A stretch of DNA of 64,000 nucleotides from Meandrina meandrites (GCA_963693305.1 OY855903.1:24642455-24706454); one strand, 5' to 3'. Shown: positions 47,675 to 61,200, counted from the first letter of the stretch. The notes: generated by a model from the sequence alone, not told the origin. Translations and numbers: made by a program.

Positions 47675-49513
47675 TACAAGATGAAACATGACAGCAACTG
47701 TACCTGGCATTTTCACACACCAGCATCCAGTTATCAAGCAAACATTCCAAGACAGTTTCTTGAGACTGAAATGGCTAATGGCTGATCAGTGTACTCAACC
47801 AAATTCCCTTCTGCCAAGATGTAAAACCTTCCGTCTTTGACAAAGGCATGGTGAACATTTGGTAGTGAATATGTTCAGTGATAGTTATATTGTAGAAGAA
47901 CTACAGTTATTTTTATTAGGTAGGTATGTAGTTAGGTAATTGTAGACAGTATTCCCAGCAACACAGGAAGAAAAAGGTTACCAAGAAACCTTTCAACAGT
48001 GCTGCCATGGCAACAATACACAACTTGTACATTATAATACTGCTTTTCAGAATGGTTTAGTGTTCCTTACTTTGTCCTTAGAAGTGTTTTAATCTTCATG
48101 TAAAACTGTTCCAAAACACATGGATACCAGAGATAACAATAACAATCAAAAGGTCTTTTAGGCTGCCTCATGTCACATGTACTATTGCCCAATGTAATTA
48201 CTGCGAGCCAACAGTTGTTTTAAGGAAGATTTTAGTGTATTCATCCCAAATACAGTTTTCTACCTTGGACCTTCATTCATCCACTAAAACAATAAGTCTG
48301 CGTTGTTGCCCAACAAAAGTTACGTTTTATTGTAGCATGATAATAGTTCACAACACGATACTGTGAGCAAGGTCTATCCCCAGGGCAAATCACTGTTGTT
48401 TGTAATGTTTATCCATGCAATAATCTGCATGGCATGTTTGAAAAATTGAATTACATAAAGAAGGCAAATTAATAGTTATTATGGCTGCTGAGACTTGCAA
48501 GGTAAATTTTCTGTTTCATGTAGAGCTTCCATTCTGTTTTTTTTTGTAGCAGATTGGTTGAAATAAAAACTAATGAAGTGTAATATGGGTGGCCTGCAAA
48601 CAGGCTCCCAGGCAGGGTAGACAGCAAAGGAAGGGCTAAGGAAAGCCAAGCGAGCCAAGTTCTTTGTTGCAGGGTTCCACTGCAAGATCCTCTTGTGATT
48701 TATGGGCTTGAGAACTTTCAAAACATCACTTGTGCCCAAATGCATTTCTGTTTCTATACATTATCAGCATACTGATAACCAATCAGTCTCAAAAATTTCA
48801 TTATAATTTGTGTAATGATCAACCATAAAATGTTATGGAATACTGCTTTTAATCAATAAAAGTAATTTTTGTTCCTGATGCACCAATGCTAACTAGTATT
48901 TTTTAACATAAAATTAAAACTGTTGGAGTAATCTGTGTTCATAGCTAAAATGCAAACTTTTAAAACAGGTCTACAAAAAAGAAACTCTAAATTTTTATTG
49001 CCTTCTGCAGTCTTCTTCTTAATTAAAGACTTGCAAAGTCATTTTTCTCTGACGAAGACAGCATAAGGTGATTGGAAATTTAGAGTTACTTTTTTTTAGA
49101 TCTGTTTTACATTTTAGTTATAGGAACTCTACATATTTTGTGGGTTCCAACCAATTTAAACTGTCTTTCACTTTTTTTTAACATTATCATTTCACAAAAT
49201 GACAACAATTCCTTCTGTTAAGTATGATAATTTTTTTATTCAGGAGCAAACTTCATTCTAAATTAATTACTAATTAAAAATTACTTCTCATGCACAACAT
49301 TTTAACCCTCTAAGCCTAGACAGATTATTCATACTATTCAGCTTACATTTCTAATTGAAGAAGTTGGGAGAAAAATCTTTTTTAATATATTAAGACATCT
49401 GTAATCGTCACTCTTAGTCACTATGTGCATTTCTAGATTTCCAGATCACCTTTGGGTTCAAGGGGTTAGAATGCTATTATTATTGCTACTCATCTAAGAC
49501 TGCGGCTATGATA

Positions 49514-49788
49514 GGCCCGATTTATACTAGAGACGGATCATCCGTCTGGTACGAACTTGGGCAAAGAAGGATAGTTCATCTGATAATTCGTCTGCGTATT
49601 TATACGGGCAAACAGACGGATTATCCATGCAGACGAACTCTCTGGATAATTCGTGTTCATTGAAGAAATTACCGGGGATAATTCGTCTGAACGGATCATC
49701 CGTCTGTAAGAAATCACTGATAGTTCATCATATAATTCGTCCTGTATTTATACTAGACGGATGATCCGTCTCTAGTATAAATCGGGCC
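49514..49788. mobile_element. MITE with long perfect ends, 275 bp
   Basis: Left GGCCCGATTTATACTAGAGA then CGGATCATCCGTCT; right is its near-exact inverse. Flanked by ATA at 49511-49513 and 49789-49791, a 3-bp repeat compatible with Harbinger-type target duplication. 'gataattcgtctg' recurs inside in both orientations. It looks young. Confidence 0.85.
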
Positions 49789-50586
49789 ATAGTCGACTAG
49801 AGGACAAAAACAGGACATGTTAACCTCACAAAGCATCTCTTTACGACTCCATTGTGACACTGTGATACTGCAGTTGTCAACAACATACCCTAAACAAACC
49901 TTTATACTTCCTATATCTGTTATCATTTAGTTAACTCCTGGAGTATCTGCAGATGTCTGAAAATCTTGGTGTAAAAAATAATAACTAGCAGCATTTTCAG
50001 TAAAACTTTGCTTTCCTATTATTTTCTGTAAAATTATTGCGATAACATTGAGAAAAATGAAAAAGTCAACCGAACTTTCTTCCTTGCTCAGTTATTAATT
50101 TTCATCTGTGGACACTATATCAAAACAGTAATAATTATTTAACTATTATATAAAATATACCATACAGTAACTATTTGAAAACAAATAATTTAAGGGTCAA
50201 AAAAATATATTTACCTAAACTGTCACAAACAGTAAAAATAGTGAAATAGTAAAAATAGTTTATGAAACCCAAAATAAATATCATTAGATTCATTTAAGTC
50301 TGCTCTAGTGTGACTGCTTTTTGCTAGTTCAAATCAAAGTGATTTGACAATAGTCCTCTTAGTAACATTAATAACTCTATCTGTACACCACTACCTTCTG
50401 TTGATATTCTGCAACACCATAAAAGCTCTACCAAGGCATCCCTCTCTTTTCTGAACCCCTCTGTAATATGCTCCCTTCTGGAAGTTCAGTTTTTTAAACC
50501 ACCAGCCTTTAAAGCAAGAGTTGCTGGATGTTCTGGTTTGAAAAAAACTTTGTTTACCATGCATTTAAATAACATGCTAACTCTGA

Positions 50587-50850
50587 AGTTCAAAACCCAA
50601 CCAATGATTGTGTTTTTCACTGCCATCAATAAAACGTTGAAAAATAAAAAAAGCGAAATGGATTGAAATCTATCAACAACAACTGACAGAATACTGATGC
50701 GACTTTTTGAATCAGTTATTATCATGAGCTTCTGTTTCCTAAGAGGTCCACTTAGATTATTGATAGCAGCTAAAAATGTAGCCATTGATTGGGCAGAGTC
50801 TGCATGTTATCGAAAGGCGCACAAATATGCAGCTTGTCTTATGCCACCAT
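50587..50850 (+). mobile_element. Foldback element, copy 2 of 2
   Basis: Counterpart of 29035-29300; see the shared blocks there. Here 'ccaatgattgtgtttttcac' pairs with 'gctaaaaatgtagccattga'. Confidence 0.65.
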
Positions 50851-51116
50851 CTGTTCAGTCACCTGATCACAAACTACAGTCAAACTGAAAGCTCCTGTAT
50901 GCAGACACCCTTGAAGCCTGAAAAAGAATCTACTTAGAAAAGGCGCATGTTAAAGGAGGTAAAAAGAAACAATGCAGCGTATGTATGTCACTGGCCCATA
51001 ACAAGGTGTCTGTCTGTCAAGAGGAGGTGTCCCTCTATTTGGGAGATTCAACTGCACTGAGAACTCTGCCTCAGCTAAACATTAATGTATGAACTATTTG
51101 TGATAACCATCAGATA

Positions 51117-51307
51117 TAGCCTGCGTAGCAAGCGTTCCTGTGTAAGCAAAGAGCTATGTGTCGTGTGAGTGAAGATTCTGGTCATACGAAAATTGGGCCC
51201 CTTATTTTCTTTTTTGCTCTTCCCCCAATTTTTGCATGACAAAAATCTTTGCTCGCATGCAACACATGGCTCTTGGCTCGCATGGGGACACCTGTTACAC
51301 AGGCTAC
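51117..51307. mobile_element. MITE, 191 bp, 8-9-bp TSD
   Basis: Ends TAGCCTGCGTAGCAAGCG and ...TGTTACACAGGCTAC; ATCAGATA at 51109-51116 and 51308-51315 (ATCAGATAT if one base is shared). hAT-type duplication length. Confidence 0.85.
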
Positions 51308-52528
51308 ATCAGATATTTATTACCTTCTTCAATTTCCTATGTTTTCCCTTGAGAGAATCTGATTAGAAGTCTAGATTAGTTAAGACAAGATTTCTGTGAG
51401 ATAATTTTTAGCTGCTCACTTGAAAAGATTAGCAAGTGCCATCATCAAAGAGAAGGGGATAAAATAATTAACTTCCAATCATTTTTAACCATATCCTTTT
51501 TTTCATGGTTTCAATTATATTACAAACACTTAATTTTTATACTCATAAATTAACTATATAGCTGAGCAACAATAAAACTATATCTTACAAAATGGATCTT
51601 AATCAGGATTGAAATGCTGTGAAAAAAGTATTAGAAAATAAAAACTGAGAAAAAATGCTCGTGAAAATTGTTTAAACATTTTCTTAAAATATGCCAACTA
51701 ATGACACTATAAATTATTATTTGTAATGGAATGGTGAAATCCTAATTATTTTGAGAAACTGAGAATGTAACTGAAACAGATTTTAAGCTTCCAAAAACCT
51801 ATGTTCAAAGTGATGTGACCTGAGGAAATATTGGCCACTTGAAACTAAATTTTGAACTTCAGTGTTATTGTTGGCAAATTCGTAAGTCTCCAAAACTTGT
51901 TGCCAAAGATTTGCACAGTCGTTCCAGTTTTACTTTTGGCTACATTAAGGTAGGTTCCTAAAAATGTCAATTGATAAAAATGGGAAGTCCTAGAAGAAAT
52001 TATAAATCAAGAGAGTATCATTGCACTCTTCTAACAATGACAGAGAGTAACTTCCATTTAAAATGCTACAGTTTAACCATCCTTAGGAATAAAAGTTTGT
52101 AGTTCTCATTCTTTTACTATGTGCTATCTTCACAGCTACTGCATAAGCGCAGTAGTTGACAACAAGTTCTCAGGGAAATGCACACTGCATCAAAACAGCT
52201 AGCGCCTTAATGTCTCTTGTGTGCACAACACCTTCTGTAGATACCAAAGCGAACTGTATTTAGGATAATTTATTTTTTTTCCTTTTCTACACATTGCCAA
52301 ATTGCCTCCAAACCAACAGACTTCAACTCGCCGAATGGCAAATCTTTGTTTCTCACGTGTTGAAACTAATTTGAAACTACTTTGCAAACATTCCATCTAA
52401 CTTGCAAATGTTCTGACAGCTTTCATCTTTAAGCCATTCTCTCAAATGGCTGGGCAATGTTCTGTCACCTTTTAATGCTGAAACATATCAGGCGTCCACG
52501 ACGCAGTAGGACAGTGTACATCTATCAA

Positions 52529-55178
52529 TCACAACAAAACACAGCATGAATTCTTGTGCCTTCCAAGTTCCACAGTATCAGTGGGTTGAGTAAATTTTTG
52601 TCTTGGTTCATCCACTGAGCTATTGCTTACATTGTTCGCAACAGGTATTTTCGTGGTCGAAGCTGTTTCACTTGAAACAGCAAGTGTCGCAGCTGTATCA
52701 TTATGCTGTTTTGATGGTGGCGTTGTTGGTTTTGGAGTGTACCTGGCAGTTACAGCTTGAGAAGACAGTTTGACATCTGATGGTGAAACAACTTTTGATT
52801 CCTTGATGTCTTTTGCTGTGATTAAAAAATAAACTCATTTTATTGTTTGTGAAATGTGCTGTACAGTGTATGTGTACCATATTAATTTGAAACAGGTTTT
52901 AAGGCTGTGCGCTAAGAAAAATTAGAAGGAGCCCGAAGGTTCCAAACACTATAAAATCCAGGGTGCCCAGCATAGAGCTTATATGAAAGAAATCTGGTCA
53001 CCCAAAGGCAAAAGTAAGTCGCCTGAGGCACCTGGGCACCCTTAGAGCACAGCCCTGGGTTAAAAGCTAAAAATAGCTATCTTTCTGGAATCACTGAGTA
53101 GACCTCGTATGTACATTGCTACCTGAAAATAATTTATCTTTCCATTTGGAAGCATTCCAAATCACAGTGCAATTCTTACATAGTAAACATGCCTTATGTA
53201 CATGTTGTAATGTAGGTACAAGAAAAATTGTTTTTGGTATATGTTGTGGTTCAATTTTATCCTTGGTTCAAATTTTATTTTCCTTTGTTTTTGGGTATGG
53301 TAATGTATGATAATGAGTTTAAAACAAGGGAAAATAAAATTTGAACAAAGGATAAAATTGAACCACAACATATATAATAAATGTGATGTTTGTTATGTTG
53401 ATGATACTTTAGTGCAGACTTAAGATTCCTTTGTTGATTTCACCTATCAAAATCTAACAAACTGGGGGTGAGGTGAAGTTCACAAGTCAAGTGTTAGACT
53501 TACCAGCACACTGCCATGTTAACTCCCCCACCAGGGATGTAGCTGGGTTGGGGGGGGGGGGGGTGTTCTGGGGTGCCTGTGACCACCTCCCCCCCTCTGT
53601 GAGATAAGTTTGTAAGTAACAACATACAAACCTTATAATTCAGGTGGCGAAAAAGCTAGAATCTAAAGAATCGACAGCTATAAATCTTTTCTAGTGCTAG
53701 GTAGTTACTATACATACTCCATTTTCAGGACCAACCATCTGCAATGGACTATAGAAGTACCCTGGGCTTGACACAGTGTGACCCCCCCACCCCTTTTGGA
53801 AATCCTAGCTACACCCCTGGCCACCATACATTGTTAGTACCTCTTAAATTTTGATTGGTCGTGTTAAATCCAACAAATTGTCAAAAATACATTGAATAAC
53901 TTTTTTGGATACAGCACACATCAGTGCCTTCATCTTGTTAGTTTGGATCTTAATCTCAATGAAGGCACATTACCGAAACAATGGTAACACCTTACAGCAT
54001 GCAGATTATTTCTTGTATAAGCATGATACAAGATCTGTGTTATACAGTAATAATGTTTTTCATCAGTAACAAAATTAACTTACCCAGTTGTTGCAGAGCA
54101 GTATCTGATAACTCCCGTGAATCTCTGGACTTTCTGTTGGAGAAAGAATCTGGGTAACCTGACGTATCAGATGACAGCACCTGATTCCTCCCACCCATGC
54201 TTCCTGACGACCGTGGCACTGGAGGTGCGGCACGCATCTTTGTTGATTTAGGTGCCGTTGCATTAGAGTTGGAACTAAGCTCCAACAGAGGTTTAGCTGC
54301 AGGAGTCCTTTGCTCCTTTGTTACAACAACTTCTTGACGAGTGTGACTACTTTTAATTGTGCTATTCTCTTTTGATGTTTCTTGTGCCCTCGGATCTGGA
54401 GGTAGTTGACGACGACCTGAAGATGGTGATCGAGGAGGTGGAGATGATGGCATTTCAATCTCTTCTGATAGTTTAGAGGTTGTTTTCTCTTGCAACACAT
54501 GCTCTTTTCTTTCAGTTTTACTGATTGTTTGAATGTTTGTCGTTACAATACCCAGTGATGGTGCTGCAACTTCTCTTCCTCTTGTTGCAGGTTCCCTAGG
54601 TTTTTCACCCTTTGATATATCATGTGTTGTATTAGCCACAGGTTTATTCTCCTTTTCATTATCTCCTTTCTCTATCACTTTCAAACCAACTATTTGTGTG
54701 GTGGTCTTTTCCTTGACCTCAGAAGTTCTTTCATATTTCTTTGTTGTTGAAATTTCCATGATCTCTGTGTTGTTAATTTCTGTTTTTTTCTCCTCAGTCT
54801 GTGTTTTTGTTGGTAAAGGAGATTCATCTTTGGGTACAATATCATTCTGTTCTTCACTTGAATCCACTTGATTTGGTTCATCATTTTTCTTCTTGTCCTT
54901 CTAAAGAGGAAAATTGATATCCCACTTAAATTCAGAAATGTACTTCGCAATACCGCGGTAGTTACAAGTGACCTACTGATGCAACATAGTGATTGCTTTA
55001 ACTGGTTTCTTCCTCTGCTATAAGTACATACCCTAGATTGTCTAAGATTTGAGCAGTTAAAATGTAGGCAACACAAGTGCCTTGTCTTGTCTCTTGCTAG
55101 CATGGCCCTAAAATGGACTAAGTTACTCTACTAATGGTTATCCCAGGCTGTCTGTCTGTACCTGCATGCCTGCCTGCC

Positions 55179-55211
<33 letters not shown>

Positions 55212-58200
55212 GCCTACCTTGCATGTCTACCTACCTGTCTGTTGATTTTTTTGTATGTGGTAGGATCAACCTGAAATGACATGACCTTGCCTGTTTTCAC
55301 CTCCTTGCATTCCCTCCCTTTCCTCTTTATCCCTCTCCCCATTTCATACAGAGCTGCATTACCGTAATCAGGAAAGCCAGTTCAGGGTGCTGTCTGAGGA
55401 TTGCTTCTGCCTTTGCTTCATTCTGAGAAATTGAAATCTTTTCCTTGAGACTTGACCGTTTGACAGACAGCCTACAAAACAAACAGTAAACAAGCATGGA
55501 AATGGCCTTAAATGCTGCGACTGGATTAAATAAACCACTCACAACAATGACAATAGAGCATTTACAGTTGGTGAAGGGTGTTCAGTGACTTACGATCTTG
55601 AGTTGTTTCTCTTTCTTCTGGTGTTCTTGACCTTAAACTTGTTTGTCTTCATTTTATTCTTGAGATCAATGATGAACTGTCTTGTGTCAGCATCCTCACA
55701 TAAGTCTAATCAGAAAAGATTGTACAACAACATGGTACACAATAAATTACTACCAGAAACTCATGAGGAGTTGAAACGTGTAACGCGCGTTCACAGCGTT
55801 CGAATATTCAGTTTTGCCAAGTACCATATTTGGAAACACAAAGAGTTTGTACGCGAATGATTTACACACGTAACGACACGCAAGAAAATTTTCGGTTTTG
55901 TGATAAGTCACTTGAATTTCGACCAAAACGCCATACATTACTCACAGAAACTAAAGAAATTCAATACAGTATCAAGTGAAGTTCTCCAGAGGAATTTAAC
56001 CAAATTTAACTTTATTCAACCCAAATTGTTCAAAAACAAGATAACGCCATTTAGCGGGAGCTAGCACGCACTGTGAATTTAATGATTGGTTGAATTTTTT
56101 CTTGTGATTTTCCAAATATGGTACTTAATGAAAACGAATGTGCAAACACTTTGTACAATGCGAATCATAGGGAGTTACACGTTTCAACCCTTATGGGTTT
56201 CTGTTACTACATAACATTATTAATAAGAAAACCAGCTGTCTTGGCTTAACGCAAACACAAGGGGTTGGGAGGATTTAATAAATGGTTCTACAATAGAATC
56301 CCAGTTTGTGTAACCTCCATGTGACTCAAACCAAAAGTTATTCCTGTAATTCCCCTTCAACACTCAGACAGGTTATATATTGAGCACAAATTTTAAAAGC
56401 CAACAAAATGTTACATAGCGCCATACTTGTCAGGGCCGTAACTAGCAAGAAGAAAGACAAGGCACTGGCCTCTTTCAGCTCACCAACATTATAACCCCAA
56501 GTTAAAAAAAAACAATACATTTAGTTGGGGAAATAATCCCCAGTTGATTGAAGTTGAATTTTCTGAAGATATACCTTATGAAAATGTTGAAACTTCTAGA
56601 TTTCAAAATGTTCTGGGGTAGCATGCCCCCAGTTCCCCTAGAGGCTAATGGGCCTTCAGCGATCAAGGATCTTGCCTCGTCTATGCACAAAGAGTGGCAA
56701 CGGCCCTGCTCGTGTTTACATAAGCTGATCTAAAGTTGTTATGCAACCAATCAGAGCATGTGTTATTGAACAAACTTTTATTTCCACAAGGAGCATAATT
56801 CTTTATGTACCTAATGGAGTTTCGCCATAAGGGGTCCTGCTTTCAAGATCTGCTCCATGCTCCACAAGTAACTCAATTGCTTTCTCCTATGAACGTTTAA
56901 CAAACAAAATGTAATAAATAAACACTGTACAGTCAACTCCCCACTATAATGGTGCCTTTATGACTATACTTTAGTGTCCTACAGATAGTCTATAACAGTA
57001 GGAGTTAGTTTTGGTAATTCTTATTTTCCCTTCTAGCTTACCAAACTCACTCAATAAGTATTTTATTCTACCAATTTTTTTTAGCTGGATTTTGTTGGAG
57101 AGCTGTGAAATTGTCTTGATCAATGATCTAAATTGTGAGCACTAAATAAATTGTTGAGGTGTGCGAGTCTGGACAGCTATTTCCAGACCAGCTCACGCCA
57201 ACTCATCCAGCCTTTATATGCATCAACTAGGCAGTATTGGTTTCTATAAGATTGTATGTGGTGGTATGATAAATGGAGCTCTCACACAGAGCAGGCGCGG
57301 TGGCCCAATGGTTAGTGCGCTGGACTCTGGATTGAATGGTCCGGGTTCGAGCCCTGGCTGGGGCACTGCGTTGTGTTCTTGGGCAAGACACTTAACTCTC
57401 GTAGTGCCCCTCTCCACCCAGGTGTATAAATGGGTAACAGCGAATTTACTGCTGGGGGTAACCCTGCGATGGACTAGCATCCCAACCAGGAGGGAGTAGA
57501 AATACTCCAAGTTGCTTCATGCTCTGGAAACCGGGATAAGCTCCAGCCTGATGGGCCACTAGGTTTGTATACAGACTTACCTTAGCTTTACCTCTTACAG
57601 GGAAAAAAAATGATATTCACTGCAGTGAACAAGGTTGATATTTCAACTAAACAGAGAATCAGTAAATCCGATACTAACATTTCCCCAGCAAGCTGCTGCA
57701 TGAATAGGCCTCCAGCCATCCTTATCCCCAACATCTACATCAGCTTCATTTTCAAGCAAGAACTCCAACACCTCAACATAAGCATTGGCTGCGGCAATAT
57801 GCAACTGAAAGTAAAATACATTGATTTCACACTTAATAGGAATGTTGGTAATTAAAGTATCATGCATTTAAATATAATTTACACTGAAGTTTACCCTGTG
57901 CACCTTCATTTATTTACTAGCAGGTTAATTTCCAGCATGAATTTACTTTTTCACATACAGCAATAAATTTATTATAATCAATTATTTCCTATACAGTACT
58001 GCTCAAAAGTAAGTTACCACCTCGTTTCTCGTGAGACGAGACTCTCGTCTCGAGAGACGAGTGTCTCGTCTTGAGAGACAAGAGTCTCATCTTGAGAGAA
58101 TCATTGAAGCGGATATTTTGGAATAAATTAGGAGCAATTATGTTGTGAGAAAACGATTAATCTCTCACGAGTGTTTTTCACTGGTTAGTCAACTCAAGTT

Positions 58201-61200
58201 TGATGATTTTGTCAGAGACCAAAGATCACTGGACTTGTTATTACTTAATTGAAATTTATTAAAAACACCCAAAGAATATAATTTATTGCAATATTTGAAC
58301 TCCTTGGCTGTTCCCGCTGATGTGTACACCTAAACATATTTGTGGTCCATGGTATATGAGTTCATATACCATGGCTTGTACATGTGAACCAATCAAAACT
58401 CATAATATTGGTTGAGCAACAGAAGGTCAACTCTGGGCACATACCCCACCGGGGTCAAAGATCCTCTTGACTTTAAATAATGCATCAATCGGTACTTAAG
58501 TTTTTATGCTAGGTTTATCTGAACCCAGTAGGATTTTACAGAGCTAATAGTTATTTTATATCATTTCTGTGAATATTTTTTATCCACCAACAAAATCCAA
58601 GGTACCAGCAACAGCAACAAATGACATTTTTGAAAATAATTTAATTTTAAATTATTGTTGCAGTGGAGACATACCGCGGTTGCGCCTTGCATATCTTTGA
58701 CTTCCAGGTCCCTTCTCTTTTCAATGGCGTCTTTTATATCTTCAAGCATCCGCGTTTCTCTCAGCAGAATCAGTTCATCAACCTTGTCTTGATTAAAGCC
58801 TGGAGATTTGACAAAAAGTCATATAAAATGGTTGCTTGTTTCAACACCTTATGTGGCATAGTGGAAGGTGTGGTAGCCTTTTTGTTAACACGCTGGATTC
58901 TGGCATGCTCAAGCATTTCAGGTGGTTACCCTGGCTAGGCCATTGTGTAGCTGCGTTCTTGAGCTGCAAGACTCTTCACTCTCACAGTGTCTCTCCCCAT
59001 CCAGGTGTATAAATGGTTATAGAACCAAATTAAATGCTAGGGTGGGGTGGTGGGGGATAACTGCGATGAACTTGCTTTCTACCCAGGGGGTAGAATAGCT
59101 TCATGCTACAGGAAACTAGAATAAGCTCTGGCAGTTTAGGCCTCTTGGCCCAATGCAGACGGCAACTTTATGGCTAGAGTGTTTGACTCTGAATCAAGAG
59201 TCTAGGTTCATGTCTGGCTGACTAAGGTCCCTATGTACGATTCTTGAACTAGAAACTTCACTCTCCACCCAGGATTGTTAATGGATTCTGTACCAGACTG
59301 TTGGGACAATCTGACCAACAGTGTGGGTAAATTGCAATGTAATAGCATCCCATCCAGGGGGATCAGTAGTAAAAAACCTTAGTTACTTCATGCTAGAAAA
59401 TGCCAGGCTCAGGTAAACTTTGCATCTGACTGCATTTGGTACTTCAGACATACTGCTTAACTGTTGGAGATAAGCTTTTAGCCCCTGTTCCCCCAAAACA
59501 AGATACATGCACAAATTTAAGTAAGTAACGTGCTGATCATCTCGGCTTATAGACTGCTCAGTCATTGACTTGCTGATCAGCAGGCTTATCAGACTGCTCA
59601 GTCATAACTTGCTGATCACCGTGGCTTATTGGACTGCTCAGTCATTAACTTGCTGATCACCAGGGCTTATCATGCTGCTCAGTCATTAAATTGTTGATCA
59701 CCAAGACTTATCAAACTGCTCAGTCATTAAATTGCTGATCACCAGGGCTTATCAGACTGCTCAGTCATCAACAAATTCATAAACTGAATGCTACCACGTT
59801 GACATCTTACTTTATATCAAGGGATTGCTAACAATGATGGGGGCTTAGTCAGCACAGCAAGATGTCAAAGGTAGAAGCAATCTTTAGCTTACCATGTTTA
59901 TTCATCTCATTTTGTAAATATTTCCTAAGCTCTTCATCTTCTTCAACCAAATCAACAGGCAAGTTCCCATCAGCATTAATGGCAGCAACATCAGCCCCAT
60001 TGTCTACTAGGTACTGAACCATGGCGAAGTTCTCACATGCTGCAGAAGCATGTAAGGGTGTCCACAACTCCCGATCTTCAGCATCAATGTCGGCACCATA
60101 CCCCACAAGCAGTTCTACTATGTCTTCACACTCATCTATACAAGCCTAGTGTTACAATATAAAAAATAATGACTATGACAATGTAACAAGTCACAGATTG
60201 CAATGGCATTGCAATGGTTGAAATACTATTGCAATAGTATATCTACCTTGATTTATTATAAGATACTTAAAGAAATTTGACATAGCACCACAGTTCTGAT
60301 ATGTATAGTGTTTTCATAGGGAGCTTTCAGTGAGGGCTGTTCTTAGCTCAGTTAAATGTAAATTACTATAATAGATCTGTGTCTTTCGGACCAAGAAGAC
60401 TATATTTATGGCATTCTTATAGAATCATGAATTCTAGCAGTTAAATTTAATGTTTGCAACATTAATAAAAATAACGGGATCATAGCATAATCTTTTCCCT
60501 TAATTTCAATGCAAAAAGCAAAAACAAACAGTGGAGAAAAATAAATATATTTTTTTATAGCCCTCAGTCATTTTGTAAGGATCATGGGCTAATATATTCT
60601 CCAGTACGGCCCTTGCGCTCGGTTAGTAACAGGTTAATATTGATAGGTCAAATTATCTGTTGTTGCACTCCTAAATGAAAGAGTTGGAACATGTAGCAGT
60701 GGAAAAACTAGCTAGTTTTTGTTCAAAGGTACTGTGTGCAAACAGTCTGTGAAGAACCGGGAGTACACAACAACCTTTGAAACCCAAAAAAAAGAAGTTT
60801 GAAAGGTGACACTTGACCTTGTTTGAAAGTAAATCAAGCTGTGTACAACTCATAATTTGTCTTTCACTGTATCAGTGGGTGATCAAACAAGTTTTTGTGA
60901 AGTTTTAAATGTCATGCATGCTTTGTCAAAATTTGTACAATTTCATTTTTTTTTTAAAATGTACATGAACCAATTATACTGGGTGATCAATTAATGAGTT
61001 TTCAAGAGTCTTATAGTTTCAAATTTTGACAAAAATGCACAAGAAATAATTTCATATCCTTATTTCACTTGGCACCATTGGATTACCCAAAAAATAAAGG
61101 AAAGTTGGTTCTTTATTGAGATTAAGAAGAATGAAATAACTTTAATTTGTGTAAGTGACAGTCAATCATCACCTAGCTTAGGCTGCAGGCAGATGTCATA

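Larger units (their letters stand above)
47675..52528. other. Gene-poor 4.8-kb convergent spacer
   Basis: OSGEP and PPP1R16 end tail-to-tail here. No coding exon was recognised. Contents: AT-rich sequence, a 275-bp MITE (49514), a foldback copy (50587) and a 191-bp MITE (51117). AATAAA at about 48855 is a possible distal OSGEP poly-A signal. The open frames at 48479-48745 and 50486-50785 have no domain and the latter is inside a repeat. Confidence 0.6.

Noticed and set aside
48479..48745. 88-aa minus-strand frame
   Set aside because: No domain and it lies in AT-rich gene-poor spacer.
50486..50785. 99-aa minus-strand frame, similar to one at 28921-29103
   Set aside because: The similarity is due to the repeated foldback element at 29035 and 50587, not to a gene family.
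54040..54867. 275-aa frame as an independent gene
   Set aside because: It is exon 9 of PPP1R16 with a GTG read as a start and intron read-through at its end.
57295..57365. A possible tRNA gene
   Set aside because: A and B boxes are present, but the cloverleaf does not close and the SINE body follows directly.
59531..59767. A CRISPR-like array
   Set aside because: Units are adjacent without unique spacers, diverged, and lie in a eukaryotic intron.
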